64,000 nucleotides of DNA. Source: CAVQCJ01 sp963849365 (GTDB lineage Bacteria; Actinomycetota; Actinomycetes; Prado026). This document shows, piece by piece, positions 49,970 to 58,934 of the stretch (position 1 is its first letter; every line of letters begins with the position of its first letter). Location: the NCBI GenBank assembly GCA_963849365.1, contig CAWKHA010000004.1, positions 1 through 64,000 on the forward strand, written 5' to 3'. Below the pieces are notes generated by a model. The model did no database searches, was not told the DNA's origin, and was given only the letters and a program-made list of their open reading frames with translations. The position numbers were made by a program, and so were the translations under genes.

Positions 49970-50860
49970 TCAGCCGGCCGGATGGACGACGGCGACGGCA
50001 CTGTGGGCGTGGTGCAGCACCGCATGGCTGACCGAGCCCAGCACCAGAGCACGGAACCCGCCGAGGCCGCGCGAGCCGACCACGAGGAGGGCGGCCCCCG
50101 CCGAGGCCCCTACCAGGGCGCGTGCCGCGTCGTCGCGGTCCAGGCGCCGGCGGACATCGACGTCGGGGTACGTCCTGGCCCAGTCCGAGGACCAGTCCGC
50201 GAGCCACTCGCGCGCGTGGCTCTCCTGTTCGGCCGCGAGCCGTTCGACCAGCTCCGGTCCGCCGTCGTACACGTCCAGAGCCGGAGAGTCCCAGGCGTGG
50301 ACGGCGGTCAGGCCGCACCCGCGCAGCCGCGCCTCCTGGAACGCGAAACCGGCTGCCGCCGCGGCGCCGGCCGAGCCGTCCAGGCCGACGACGACACGAC
50401 CGGCCTGCGGGCCCGGCTCCACGTCGTCGGCCGACCTGACCACGACGAGCGGGCAGGTGCCGTGGGAGGCCAGCTGCAGGCTGGTCGAGCCGACGAGCAG
50501 CTCGGCGAACCTCCCCACCCCGCGGTGGCCGACGACACCCAGCTCCGCATCGGCCATGAGCTCGAGCAGGACCGGTACCGCAGGCCCAGGGACCGCTCGG
50601 GTGCGGACCTCGACGTCGGCGGCCTGGCGGTGCGCTTCGACCGCGGCCTCGGCGAGCATCTCCTCGTCGGCCCGGCGCAGGGCCTCGGGGTTAGGGTCCA
50701 CCGAGGTGACGAAGCCCGCGATCGCGGCTGTCGGCGTGTAGCCCGCGTGGGCGATGAGAACCGGCAGCCGGCGGGCCTGCGCCGCGCGCATCCCCCAGGT
50801 CAGCGCCAGCCGGCTGGACGGCGACCCGTCGTACCCGACCACGACCTGCCTGCCCGCCAT
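49970..50860 (-). CDS. Universal stress protein with two UspA domains
   Basis: 296 residues, tandem UspA folds. Each starts with a V-x-G-x-D-G-S type strand (VVVGYDGSPSS; VVVGLDGSAGA) and ends with an ATP-binding G-x2-G-x9-G-S motif (VVGHRGVGRFAELLVGSTS; VVGSRGLGGFRALVLGSVS). Probable ATP-binding stress or dormancy protein. ATG 50860 has GGAGGG 4 bp upstream. Convergent with the hydrolase fusion gene. Confidence 0.93.
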   Translation of the reverse strand: MAGRQVVVGYDGSPSSRLALTWGMRAAQARRLPVLIAHAGYTPTAAIAGFVTSVDPNPEALRRADEEMLAEAAVEAHRQAADVEVRTRAVPGPAVPVLLELMADAELGVVGHRGVGRFAELLVGSTSLQLASHGTCPLVVVRSADDVEPGPQAGRVVVGLDGSAGAAAAAGFAFQEARLRGCGLTAVHAWDSPALDVYDGGPELVERLAAEQESHAREWLADWSSDWARTYPDVDVRRRLDRDDAARALVGASAGAALLVVGSRGLGGFRALVLGSVSHAVLHHAHSAVAVVHPAG

Positions 50861-51032
50861 CGCACCCTCCCGACGTCCGGACGCGCGCGCACGGCCGGCG
50901 ACGGCTGTCACCAGCCGGCGGCTGCGCCGTCCCAGCCTCTGCCTGTCCGCGGCCCGGCGGCAGGGACCAACGACCCTCGCTCCGCCGCGGATCGCCCCCG
51001 CCGGCGTGCCCTGGTGCACTTGACTGAGCGCC

Positions 51033-52040
51033 GTGGGTGCCGCCCTGCTCGTCGTCGTGCTGCTGGCGCTGGCGTTCGACTTCTCCAACGGGTTCCACGA
51101 CTCCTCGAACGCCATCGCCGCGCCGGTGGCGACCGGCGCGATGCGGCCGGGGCAGGCGGTCTCCGTCTCGGCCACCTTCAACCTGCTCGGACCGGTCCTG
51201 GCTGGCACGGCCGTCGCGGACACCGTCGGCGGGATCGTCACGCTCGGCCCGGCGCAGACGATGACCGTGCTGATCTGCGCGCTGGCAGCGGCGGTGACAT
51301 GGAACATGCTCACCTGGTGGCGCGGGCTGCCTTCCTCCTCGTCGCACGCCCTCGTCGGCGGCCTGGTGGGGGCGGGGGTGGCCACCGCCGGAGTCCAGGC
51401 GATCAACTGGGGCGGGTTCGACGGCCTGCGCCCGGTCGGCGTCATCGGGATCCTGGTGGCTCTGGCGATCTCCCCCGCGCTGGGCGCCCTCGCCGGGTGG
51501 GTGGTCGAGGTCGCGGCGCACCGGGGCCTTCGCCGTGCCAGCCGCAGCGTCGAGCGGCCGATCCTGCGCGGGGAGTGGGTGACCTGCGCGAGCCTCGCGT
51601 TCGCCCACGGCACCAACGATGCGCAGAAGTCGATGGGGGTGATCGCGGCCGCCCTGGTCGCCTCCGGCGCCGTCAGCTCGTTCACGGTGCCGCTGTGGGT
51701 GAAGGTCTCGTGCGCGGCAGCCCTGACGCTCGGCTCCGCCGTGGGCGGGTGGCGCATCGTGCGCACGATCGGCCGCGGGATCTACCGCATCGGCCCGCTG
51801 GACGGACTGGTCAGCCAGGGTTCGTCGGCGGGCGTGATCGGAGCGGCTGCGTTCCTCGGAGCCCCCGTCAGCACCACGCACGTGGTGGCGTCGTCGGTCG
51901 TCGGTGTCGGCGCCTCGCGCCGCCGTCGCCACGTGCGCTGGCCGGTGGTCTACGAGATCCTGCTGGCCTGGGTCGTCACCATGCCCGCCTGCGCAGGGCT
52001 GGCCGGGATCGTCGCGGGCTGCTGGAGGGTCGTGTCATGA
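51033..52040 (+). CDS. pit: Inorganic phosphate transporter, PiT family
   Basis: 335 residues. The duplicated PiT signatures are present: FDFSNGFHDSSNAIAAPVAT at the N-terminus and FAHGTNDAQKSMGVIAAAL near 190, with about ten TM segments. Imports phosphate (or metal-phosphate) with protons. GTG 51033. Overlaps the DUF47 gene by 4 bp (ATGA). Confidence 0.93.
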   Translation: MGAALLVVVLLALAFDFSNGFHDSSNAIAAPVATGAMRPGQAVSVSATFNLLGPVLAGTAVADTVGGIVTLGPAQTMTVLICALAAAVTWNMLTWWRGLPSSSSHALVGGLVGAGVATAGVQAINWGGFDGLRPVGVIGILVALAISPALGALAGWVVEVAAHRGLRRASRSVERPILRGEWVTCASLAFAHGTNDAQKSMGVIAAALVASGAVSSFTVPLWVKVSCAAALTLGSAVGGWRIVRTIGRGIYRIGPLDGLVSQGSSAGVIGAAAFLGAPVSTTHVVASSVVGVGASRRRRHVRWPVVYEILLAWVVTMPACAGLAGIVAGCWRVVS

Positions 52041-52645
52041 CCAGGCACTGGTTCCTGCCAGAGACTCCGGACGTCCTGGCGACGCTGGCCCGGCAGGCGG
52101 AGGTCACCGTGGCCGGTCTTTCGGCGTTCGCCGCCTGGGCGCGCGGCGAGGAGGGCGCGGAGCAGACCGTACGGACCAGCGAGCACGCCGCCGACGTCAT
52201 CCGGCGCGAACTGGCCGGCCAGCTGCGGTCGGCCTTCAGCACGCCGCTGCCTCAGGAGGATCTGTTCGCGCTGTCCGAGCTGCTGGACGGCGTGCTGAAC
52301 CGAGCGAAGGACGTCGTCCGCGAGGCCGGGCTGCTGGACCTGCGTCCGGACCGACCGGTCGCCAGCATGGCCGCCGATGCGGCGGACGGAGTCCGGCACC
52401 TGGCGGAAGGACTCGGCTCGCTGCTGGCACGCGACGACTCCGCCACCACGGCCGCGGACGCGGCGATCGCCGCCGAGCGTCGGATGGAGAAGACCTACCG
52501 CGCCGCCATGCGCGACCTGCTCGCCGAGCCGGACATCGGTGGCGTCATGGCGCACCGGGAGATCTACCGTCGGGTGCTCGAGGTCGGCGAGCGGGTCGAG
52601 AACGTCGCCGACCGGATCTGGTACGCGGTCGTCAAAGAGGCCTGA
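52037..52645 (+). CDS. DUF47 (PhoU-like) accessory protein of the PiT transporter
   Basis: 202 residues, helical: EHAADVIRRELAGQLRSAFS, TPLPQEDLFALSELLDGVLN and REIYRRVLEVGERVENVADR are the DUF47/PhoU-type metal-binding helices. Regulates or partners the phosphate permease with which it is translationally coupled. Its 3' end overlaps the convergent DapB-like gene by 14 bp. Confidence 0.92.
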   Translation: MTRHWFLPETPDVLATLARQAEVTVAGLSAFAAWARGEEGAEQTVRTSEHAADVIRRELAGQLRSAFSTPLPQEDLFALSELLDGVLNRAKDVVREAGLLDLRPDRPVASMAADAADGVRHLAEGLGSLLARDDSATTAADAAIAAERRMEKTYRAAMRDLLAEPDIGGVMAHREIYRRVLEVGERVENVADRIWYAVVKEA

Positions 52646-53450
52646 GCGCGCCACCCAGCAGCAGGGTGTCGAGCCCACGGACCAGGCCGAGCTGCGTCGT
52701 CACCGCGCGGACCGCGAGCAACGTGCCGGCGACGTACGGAGTGGGTGTCGGACCGGCGTCGTGCCGGATCACCAGCCGCTCGTCCGGGCGCGCGAAGACG
52801 ACCTCCGTGGACACCACGAAGCTCGGCAGCCGGACCGAGTGCACCTGCGTCCCCGCGACCGTCGCGCCCCGCGCCTGGACCGGACCGCTCGTCTGCTCGA
52901 GGGCTACCTCGAGCGTCGGACGGCTGACAGCGCCCAACCGCTCGGCCAGCTCCCGCGCGGTGCCGCTGGGCACGTCCGGCTTGCCCGCCGAGGCGTAGTC
53001 GATGATCTCGTGCTCCGGCAGGTGCCGGGCGACGAGCAGCGCGGCCGCGGTCGCCATCGCCGCTGTGATCGAGAAGTTCCCCGCGGCCACCACGCCGACG
53101 CCGCTGGCACGGGCAGCGGCGTCGATCCGCTCGAACTCCTCCGCGACCAGCCCGGACGCGCCGATGACCACGCACACGCCGTGCGCGACGGCCGCCAACG
53201 CGTTCGGCAGCGCGGCCTCGTGGGAGGTGAAGTCGACCAGCACGTCGACACCGTCGAGGGCCGCGTCGTCGACCGCACCGAACACCTGGACGCCGATGTC
53301 CGGGCCACCCCAGGATGCGCCGAGGTCGCGACCGGCGGCCGTCCGGCTCACCGCCGACCGCAGCTGCATGTCGTCGGCCGCGAGCACGGCCTCGGCGACG
53401 GGACGTCCGGTCCAGCCGGTCGCGCCGGCCACGCACACGGTCACGGGCAT
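52632..53450 (-). CDS. Dihydrodipicolinate reductase-like (DapB-like) oxidoreductase
   Basis: 272 residues. N-terminal Rossmann VCVAGATGWTGRPVAEAVL, then LVDFTSHEAALPNALAAV, VVIGASGLVAEEFERID and AGNFSITAAMATAAALLVAR follow the DapB order. The catalytic region, normally E-L-H-H-x-x-K-x-D-A-P-S-G-T, here reads IIDYASAGKPDVPSGTA: Lys and PSGT remain but both His are missing. It is probably not the lysine-pathway DapB but a divergent relative. Confidence 0.8.
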   Translation of the reverse strand: MPVTVCVAGATGWTGRPVAEAVLAADDMQLRSAVSRTAAGRDLGASWGGPDIGVQVFGAVDDAALDGVDVLVDFTSHEAALPNALAAVAHGVCVVIGASGLVAEEFERIDAAARASGVGVVAAGNFSITAAMATAAALLVARHLPEHEIIDYASAGKPDVPSGTARELAERLGAVSRPTLEVALEQTSGPVQARGATVAGTQVHSVRLPSFVVSTEVVFARPDERLVIRHDAGPTPTPYVAGTLLAVRAVTTQLGLVRGLDTLLLGGALRPL

Positions 53451-53495
53451 GGCGCAGTGTTACAGGCCGACAGCCGGACGACACAGCCGCGGGGA

Positions 53496-53561
53496 TCAGG
53501 ACCGCTTCGCCGCGCCCGGCTTCCCGCCGCGGGCCAGATCGCGCCAGTCGTCCTCGGACAC
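53496..53561 (-). CDS. Possible 21-residue microprotein upstream of the DapB-like gene
   Basis: GTG 53561 opens MSEDDWRDLARGGKPGAAKR before TGA at 53498-53496. The sequence reads like a natural C-terminus, and the frame is open somewhat further upstream. No ribosome site is obvious, so this is tentative. Confidence 0.2.
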   Translation of the reverse strand: MSEDDWRDLARGGKPGAAKRS

Positions 53562-53619
53562 TTCGACGTTCGTACTTTGCCGCTGCCTCCCTGATCCAGC
53601 GCCACGCCTCCCCCCGTAC

Positions 53620-53683
53620 CGACTGATGCGCGCGTCTTGGGCCTACCCGGGCGTCGGTAGGACCAAGACGCGCGCATCAGTCG
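53620..53683. terminator. Long palindrome (family A) upstream of divergent genes
   Basis: CGACTGATGCGCGCGTCTTG (53620-53639) with its complement ending at 53683 and a short loop. Same family as 29231 and 45725, but here between two gene starts rather than gene ends, so the terminator role is not obvious. The rest of the 350-bp gap (53451-53799) shows no other gene except the tentative microprotein. Confidence 0.65.
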
Positions 53684-53799
53684 CCACGCCTCGTCCTGCG
53701 ACACGGGACTTGTCCCCAGGTCCGACTGACCGAGCGGGCTGTCCACCGGTCGCCCAGGGCCGCTGGCCGGACACCGCCCGGCCGGACGAGGGTTCGGGC

Positions 53800-54150
53800 A
53801 TGCCTACCGATCCCGAGCCGTCCGGCGCCACCACGGCGGGGCCCGCGTCGACCGCACCAGCCGCGCCGGTGACCGTCTCGCCGGCCGCCGTGCAGGAGCT
53901 CGCAGCCGCCGTCCGTCGCGTCGCCGGCGTGCTGGAGGAAACCGGCGCGGCCCTCGTGACGGCAGGCCGCGTGGCCGCCCCGGCGCCGGCCCCGGTCCCG
54001 GCGGCCGCGGCGGCGCTGACCGCCGACGCCAGGGCGGCGCTGCTCGCAGAGGCCGCTGCCCTGCACCGGGTCGCGCAGGCGCTCGTGTCCGCCGCGGAGG
54101 CCTACGCCGGTGTGGACAGCCGGCTCGCCGTCACGCTGGGGTCGCGATGA
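53800..54150 (+). CDS. Small Ala-rich helical protein, partner of the WXG/DUF1023 protein
   Basis: 116 residues. Disordered Pro/Ala/Thr N-terminus, a helix (VSPAAVQELAAAVRRVAGVL), an Ala/Pro hinge and a second helix (ALLAEAAALHRVAQALVSAA). Two-helix layout recalls ESX-type small partner proteins or EspC/DUF2580. Its stop overlaps the start of the next gene (ATGA). ATG 53800. Confidence 0.65.
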   Translation: MPTDPEPSGATTAGPASTAPAAPVTVSPAAVQELAAAVRRVAGVLEETGAALVTAGRVAAPAPAPVPAAAAALTADARAALLAEAAALHRVAQALVSAAEAYAGVDSRLAVTLGSR

Positions 54151-55838
54151 GCGCGCTCGCGCCACCGTGGCCCGCCGACGGGGTCGCGGACGTGTTCACC
54201 GCGACCAGCCGGGCGCTCCTGGGTGCGGTCGAGCCGATCTCGGCCGCGGCCGCGCGGCTCGAGCGCGCTGCCGCCTCCGCGCTGCCGGCCGGATGGCAGG
54301 GACCGGCCGCCACCTCCGCCGGCCACCTGCTGCGCCGCCGAGCGCACGGGATCGCCGCGGTCGCCCGGGCTCTCGACATCGCCCAGCAGAGCCTGGCCCG
54401 CGCCGCGACCGTCGTGGCCGACGCCTCGGACCGCGCCGTCCGGGCGCTCCGGGCCGCCGTGGTCGGGGCCACGACGTTGCCGGGCTGTGGGCTGCCCTGG
54501 GTGATGGGCGCCGAGCTCGAGCTGGCGGAGTCGGTGGTGCAGGTCCAGCGAGCGAGCACGAACTGCGCCGCCATGCTCCGGTCGGCGGCCGACCGCTGCC
54601 GAGCGGTCCTGCGTGGCACCGACGAGACCCCTTCTGCCCGCGCCGACATGGTCCGGCAGCTGGGGCCGGCCACAGCCGCCGCATGGCTGGCCGCCGTACC
54701 GGCCCCCGGGACGGCGGCCGACCGCGTCGCGCTGTGGTGGGCCGCACACACCCCCGCGGAACAGCTCCGCCTGATCGCCGGCCGGGCGACCGCGGCCGCT
54801 GTCGGAGCGCTGGGCGGGGTTCCCGCCGGCGCCCGGGACCGGGCCAACCGTGCGGTCCTCGCCCGCCGGCTGGCCGCCTGGGCGGCGCATCCGGCTCCGG
54901 GCGCAGATGGCGCGCCGGCCGCGGCCGCTGCCCACGCTGTCGACCTGCGCCTGCTCGACGAGCTGGACCGGGTGCGGGTGGACCCGCTGACCGGGACGAG
55001 GGTCCCGGTGCTCCTGCTCGACTACGAACCGCAGGCGTGGGCCGGTCGCGGCCGCGCGGCGATCGCCTTCGGCCGGCTCGACACGGCGGCTCACGTGGCG
55101 TACGTGGTGCCCGGCCTCGCCGCCCGGGTCGATCCCGGTCTGCCTGGCCTGGCCGGGAGCGCCTGGCAGCTGTACGCCGCGACCCGTCGGCTCGCGTCCC
55201 GCCCCGCAGTGGCCACCGTCGCGTGGCTGGGGTACGAGACACCGGACCTGCCCGAGGTGGCGTTCCTGCCGCGCGCGCAGGCCGGGGCGGCGGCGCTGGC
55301 CCGTGAGCTGGCGGGCCTGCGGGCCGCGCGCAACGACGACCAGCCGCACGTCACAGTCGTCGGGCACAGCTACGGAAGCGTCGTCGCAGCGCTGGCCACC
55401 CGGCTGCTCCCGGGCGGCGTCGACGAGCTGGCGGTGCTGGGCAGTCCCGGCGTCACGGTGGAGCGCGCCACCGACCTTCCGGTCCCGAGCGGTCACGTCT
55501 TCGTCGGGGCCGCCAGCGCCGACCCGGTCAGCCACCTCAGCCGCTTCGGCGTCGACCCCGCGGCCGCATCGTTCGGCGCCCACCGCTTCCCCGCCGAGAC
55601 GGCCACCGGCACGTCGCTCCTCGGGCAGCACTCGCACTACCTGGACGGGGGCACGGCGTCGCTGGCGTCGCTCGCCCGCATCGTCGCCGGGAACGGCGGC
55701 AGCACCCCCGTGGTCCCGGGCCGGACCGACGGCGGTTTCGCCGGCGCGGGAGCGGAGCTGCTGCTGCCGCCACTGCTCATCGGCCTGCTGCACCTGGCAC
55801 CCGAGCCGACGTTCGGCGACCCGGCGGTCGGTCAGTGA
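54147..55838 (+). CDS. WXG-type N-terminal domain fused to DUF1023 alpha/beta hydrolase
   Basis: 563 residues. The N-terminal 110 residues are helical with a W-x-G turn (LPAGWQGPAATSAGHLLRRR), as in type VII secretion substrates. The C-terminal half is a DUF1023-like hydrolase: VDPLTGTRVPVLLLDYEPQA, nucleophile elbow VVGHSYGSVVAAL with the catalytic Ser, an acid-bearing FVGAASADPVSHL, and a closing LGQHSHYLDG with a candidate His. Possibly an exported lipase/esterase or polymorphic toxin. No ESX machinery genes are in this window. Confidence 0.8.
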   Translation: MSALAPPWPADGVADVFTATSRALLGAVEPISAAAARLERAAASALPAGWQGPAATSAGHLLRRRAHGIAAVARALDIAQQSLARAATVVADASDRAVRALRAAVVGATTLPGCGLPWVMGAELELAESVVQVQRASTNCAAMLRSAADRCRAVLRGTDETPSARADMVRQLGPATAAAWLAAVPAPGTAADRVALWWAAHTPAEQLRLIAGRATAAAVGALGGVPAGARDRANRAVLARRLAAWAAHPAPGADGAPAAAAAHAVDLRLLDELDRVRVDPLTGTRVPVLLLDYEPQAWAGRGRAAIAFGRLDTAAHVAYVVPGLAARVDPGLPGLAGSAWQLYAATRRLASRPAVATVAWLGYETPDLPEVAFLPRAQAGAAALARELAGLRAARNDDQPHVTVVGHSYGSVVAALATRLLPGGVDELAVLGSPGVTVERATDLPVPSGHVFVGAASADPVSHLSRFGVDPAAASFGAHRFPAETATGTSLLGQHSHYLDGGTASLASLARIVAGNGGSTPVVPGRTDGGFAGAGAELLLPPLLIGLLHLAPEPTFGDPAVGQ

Positions 55839-56449
55839 GCCGCGGCGGCCAGCTCTGCGATGGACGGCAGCAGCGCTCGGAGCGCCCGGCCGCGGTGGCT
55901 GGCCGCGTCCTTCTCGTCGTCGGAGAGCTCGGCCGATGTCCGATGCTCGCCTTCCGGCACGAAGATCGGGTCGTAGCCGAAGCCGTTGCTCCCGCGTGGC
56001 GTGCGGACCAGGCGCCCAGGCCAGCGGCCTTCGACGACGACCTCGGTGCCGTCGGGCCGGGCCAGCGCGGCCGCGCACACGAACGACGCACCGAGGTGGT
56101 CGTCCGGGACGTCGGCCACCTGAGCGAGCACGAGCTCCAGGTTCGCCCGGTCGTTGCCGTGCCGCCCCGACCAGCGGGCCGAGAAGACCCCCGGCATCCC
56201 GCCCAGCACGTCCACGCAGAACCCCGAGTCGTCGGCCACGGTGGCTGCGCCGGTCGCCGCGCAGACCGCTCGGGCCTTGAGCAGAGCATTCTCCGCGAAG
56301 GTCACGCCGGTCTCCGCCACGTCCGGCACACCGTCGAAGTCGGCCACGGTCAGCAGGTCGATCGCGAGACCCGCGTCGCCGAGGATCCGGCCCAGCTCGG
56401 CCACCTTGTGCCGGTTCCGGCTGGCCAGGACCAGCTGCAGCCGGCTCAT
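55835..56449 (-). CDS. rdgB: XTP/dITP pyrophosphatase (HAM1/RdgB family)
   Basis: 204 residues: LVLASRNRHKVAELGRIL, TFAENALLKARA, VADDSGFCVDVLGGMPGVFS, and SNGFGYDPIFVPEGEHRTSA with SHRGRAL near the end. Hydrolyses non-canonical purine triphosphates (XTP, dITP) to monophosphates. Usual length. Directly follows rph, a conserved actinobacterial pair. Confidence 0.95.
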
Positions 56450-56474
56450 CGGCGGCCGCCTCCCCGACCGGGGG

Positions 56475-57218
56475 TCACGAGAGGGCGAGGTTCTGGATCG
56501 CCGTGAGCTCGGCGCAACCGACGCCGGCGAGCTCGAGCAGCTGGTCGAGCAGGATGCGGTCGAAGGGCTCGCCCTCGGCGGTGCCCTGCACCTCGACGAA
56601 TCGGCCGTCGCCGGTCATGACCACGTTCATGTCCGTCTCGGCGCGCACGTCCTCCGTGTAGCACAGGTCCAGCAGCGGGACACCGTCGACGACACCCACC
56701 GACACCGCCGCGACGGACCCGGTCAGTGGCTCGGCACCGCCGCGCAGCAGGCCCTGGCCCCGGGCCCACTCCACCGCGTCGGCCAGCGCCACGTAGGCGC
56801 CGGTGATGGCGGCCGTACGCGTGCCGCCGTCCGCCTGCAGCACGTCGCAGTCGAGTACCACGGTGTTCTCCCCGAGCGCGGTGTGGTCGACCACCGCGCG
56901 CAGCGACCGTCCGACCAACCGCGAGATCTCCTGCGTGCGCCCGCCCAGCCGGCCTTTGACCGACTCGCGGTCGGACCGCGTGTTCGTGCTCCGCGGCAGC
57001 ATCGCGTACTCGGCGGTCACCCAGCCCGAGCCACCACCGCGCTTCCACCGCGGCACCCCTTCGGTGAACGACGCCGCGCAGAGCACCCGGGTGCGCCCGA
57101 ACTCGACCAGCACCGACCCCTCCGCCTGGTCCAACCACCCACGGGAGATCGTCACCGGCCTGAGCTGGTCGGCCAAACGGCCGTCGACACGCGTTCCGGT
57201 CAGTGGGGTCGAGGACAT
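56475..57218 (-). CDS. rph: Ribonuclease PH
   Basis: 247 residues. RPVTISRGWLDQAEGSVLVE, GRTRVLCAASFTEGVPRWKR, GWVTAEYAMLPRSTNTRSDR and DCDVLQADGGTRTAAITGAY are the RNase PH catalytic and phosphate-binding blocks. Trims tRNA 3' ends phosphorolytically. Full length. Upstream of rdgB by 25 bp. Confidence 0.96.
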   Translation of the reverse strand: MSSTPLTGTRVDGRLADQLRPVTISRGWLDQAEGSVLVEFGRTRVLCAASFTEGVPRWKRGGGSGWVTAEYAMLPRSTNTRSDRESVKGRLGGRTQEISRLVGRSLRAVVDHTALGENTVVLDCDVLQADGGTRTAAITGAYVALADAVEWARGQGLLRGGAEPLTGSVAAVSVGVVDGVPLLDLCYTEDVRAETDMNVVMTGDGRFVEVQGTAEGEPFDRILLDQLLELAGVGCAELTAIQNLALS

Positions 57219-57242
57219 GCGCAGGACTCTAACCAGCCGCGC

Positions 57243-58004
57243 CTACAGCTCCACAGCCAAGCCCGGCTCCGCGGCGACGCACGGACCGCGGTACGCGGTG
57301 GCGGCCTCCGCGACCGCGTCCGCCGGGTCGTACCACGGCGGTACGTGGGTCACCACGAGCCGGCCGACGGACGCGCGCTCGGCGAGCTCGCCGGCCTCAC
57401 GCGCGGTCAGGTGCAGGTCGGGCGGGTTCGCCGCAGTCCGGGTGAACGAGGCCTCGGCGAGCAGCACGTCGGCCCCGGCCGCCAGCTCGTCGAGCGGGCC
57501 GCAGGGTGCGGTGTCGCCGGTGTAGACGAGGCTTCGACCACCCGCGGTCAGCCGCAGCGCGTGGCTCTCGACCGGGTGCCGGGCCGGTGCGGCGGTGACC
57601 TCGAACGGGCCGAGCCGGAAACGACCGGGCCGGACCTCGTGGAACGCCAGCACCCGGCCCAGCTCGGCCGGCCCCACCCCGTACGCCGCGGCGATCCGCT
57701 CTCCGGTCCCGGCCGGGCCGTACACCGGCAGCAGGTCCGGGCGCACCCGGGCGTCAGGAGCGTCGGTCGGCGTGTAGCGCAGGGCGACGTACATGCCGCA
57801 CAGGTCCAGGCAGTGGTCGGCGTGCAGGTGGCTGAGCAGCACCGCGTCCACTGCGGCCGGCTGCACGTACCTCTGCAGCGAGCCGAGCGCCCCGCTGCCC
57901 AGGTCCAGGACCAGCGCGAAGCCGTCGTGCTCGACGAGGTAGCAGGATGCGGCCGACCGCGGCCCCGGCATCGATCCCGAACACCCGACGACGGTCAGCC
58001 TCAC
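57243..58004 (-). CDS. MBL-fold metallohydrolase
   Basis: 253 residues. N-terminal LTVVGCSGSMPGPRSAASCY, metal motif LLSHLHADHCLDL (H-x-H-x-D-H), SLVYTGDTAPC and a late His (LVVTHVPPW). RNase Z/phosphodiesterase-like beta-lactamase fold. Conserved between murI and rph in Actinobacteria, substrate not established here. Overlaps murI by 4 bp. Confidence 0.92.
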   Translation of the reverse strand: MRLTVVGCSGSMPGPRSAASCYLVEHDGFALVLDLGSGALGSLQRYVQPAAVDAVLLSHLHADHCLDLCGMYVALRYTPTDAPDARVRPDLLPVYGPAGTGERIAAAYGVGPAELGRVLAFHEVRPGRFRLGPFEVTAAPARHPVESHALRLTAGGRSLVYTGDTAPCGPLDELAAGADVLLAEASFTRTAANPPDLHLTAREAGELAERASVGRLVVTHVPPWYDPADAVAEAATAYRGPCVAAEPGLAVEL

Positions 58005-58825
58005 GCGCGTGCCCAGACGGCCGCGGGTTCGAGGTCGGCCCGGCCGACCGCGCCGATCTCCGGCCCGAGGAACCGGCGGCCGAGGCGGGTGAACGCCTCC
58101 GGGTCGCCGGTGGCCAGGAAGCGGTGCTCGGGTGCGGGCCCCCCGGGCGGGCGCAGCAGGCCCTCACCGGCGAGCGTCCGGTAGACGTCCTTGGCGGTCT
58201 CCTCCGCGCTGGACACCAGCGTCACCCCGTCGCCCATGACGTACGACAGCACGCCGGTGAGCAGCGGGTAGTGCGTGCAGCCCAGGACGAGGGTGTCGAC
58301 GCCGGCCGCGGCGACCGGGTCGAGGTAGCCGTGCGCCACGGCCAGCAGCTCCGGCCCGGAGGTGACGCCGGACTCCACGAACTCCACGAAACGCGGGCAA
58401 GCCTGCACCGTGAGGCTCAGGTCAGGGGCCGCGGCGAAGGCGTCCTCGTACGCGCCGCTGGTGACCGTCGCGACCGTCCCGATCACGCCGACCCGGCCGT
58501 TGCGCGTCGCCTGCACGGCCCGCCGGACGGCCGGGTGCACCACCTCGACGACCGGCACCGCATAGCGCTCGCGCGCGTCGCGCAGGACCGCGGCGCTCGC
58601 GCTGTTGCACGCGATCACGAGCAGCTTCACGCCCTGCTCGACCAGGTGGTCCATGACGTCCAGCGCCATCGCCCGGACCTGGGCGAGCGGCCGGGGACCG
58701 TAAGGGCCGCGCAGGGTGTCGCCGACGTACAGGACCGGTTCGTCGGGCAGCTGGTCGAGGACGGCGCGCGCCACGGTCAGGCCGCCGACACCGCTGTCGA
58801 AGATGCCGATGGGAGCGTCCGTCAC
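58001..58825 (-). CDS. murI: Glutamate racemase
   Basis: 274 residues. Makes D-glutamate for peptidoglycan. IGIFDSGVGGLTVARAVLDQ, the first catalytic Cys in LVIACNSASAAVL and the second in LVLGCTHYPLLTGVLS, plus YVGDTLRGPYG, all in place. Essential gene of the conserved block. Confidence 0.96.
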   Translation of the reverse strand: MTDAPIGIFDSGVGGLTVARAVLDQLPDEPVLYVGDTLRGPYGPRPLAQVRAMALDVMDHLVEQGVKLLVIACNSASAAVLRDARERYAVPVVEVVHPAVRRAVQATRNGRVGVIGTVATVTSGAYEDAFAAAPDLSLTVQACPRFVEFVESGVTSGPELLAVAHGYLDPVAAAGVDTLVLGCTHYPLLTGVLSYVMGDGVTLVSSAEETAKDVYRTLAGEGLLRPPGGPAPEHRFLATGDPEAFTRLGRRFLGPEIGAVGRADLEPAAVWARA

Positions 58826-58854
58826 AGCCGACCAGGGTACGTGCCCCCCCGAGC

Positions 58855-58917
58855 CCGCGATCTTGAGAGATGCGTCACGACACGCCGCGCTCGGGCCCCA
58901 TCGGCTCGAGATCGCGG
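58855..58917. terminator. Hairpin between cysM and murI
   Basis: CCGCGATCTTGAG (58855-58867) and CTCGAGATCGCGG (58905-58917) pair with one mismatch. It lies about 20 bp beyond the cysM stop and before the murI start, so cysM and murI are probably separate transcripts. Confidence 0.6.
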
Positions 58918-58934
58918 AGGTCGTGAGGCCACGG

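Noticed and set aside
58826..58934. A missing rhomboid protease gene between cysM and murI
   Set aside because: The gap holds only a hairpin terminator. Absence of a neighbour known from other Actinobacteria is not itself a feature.
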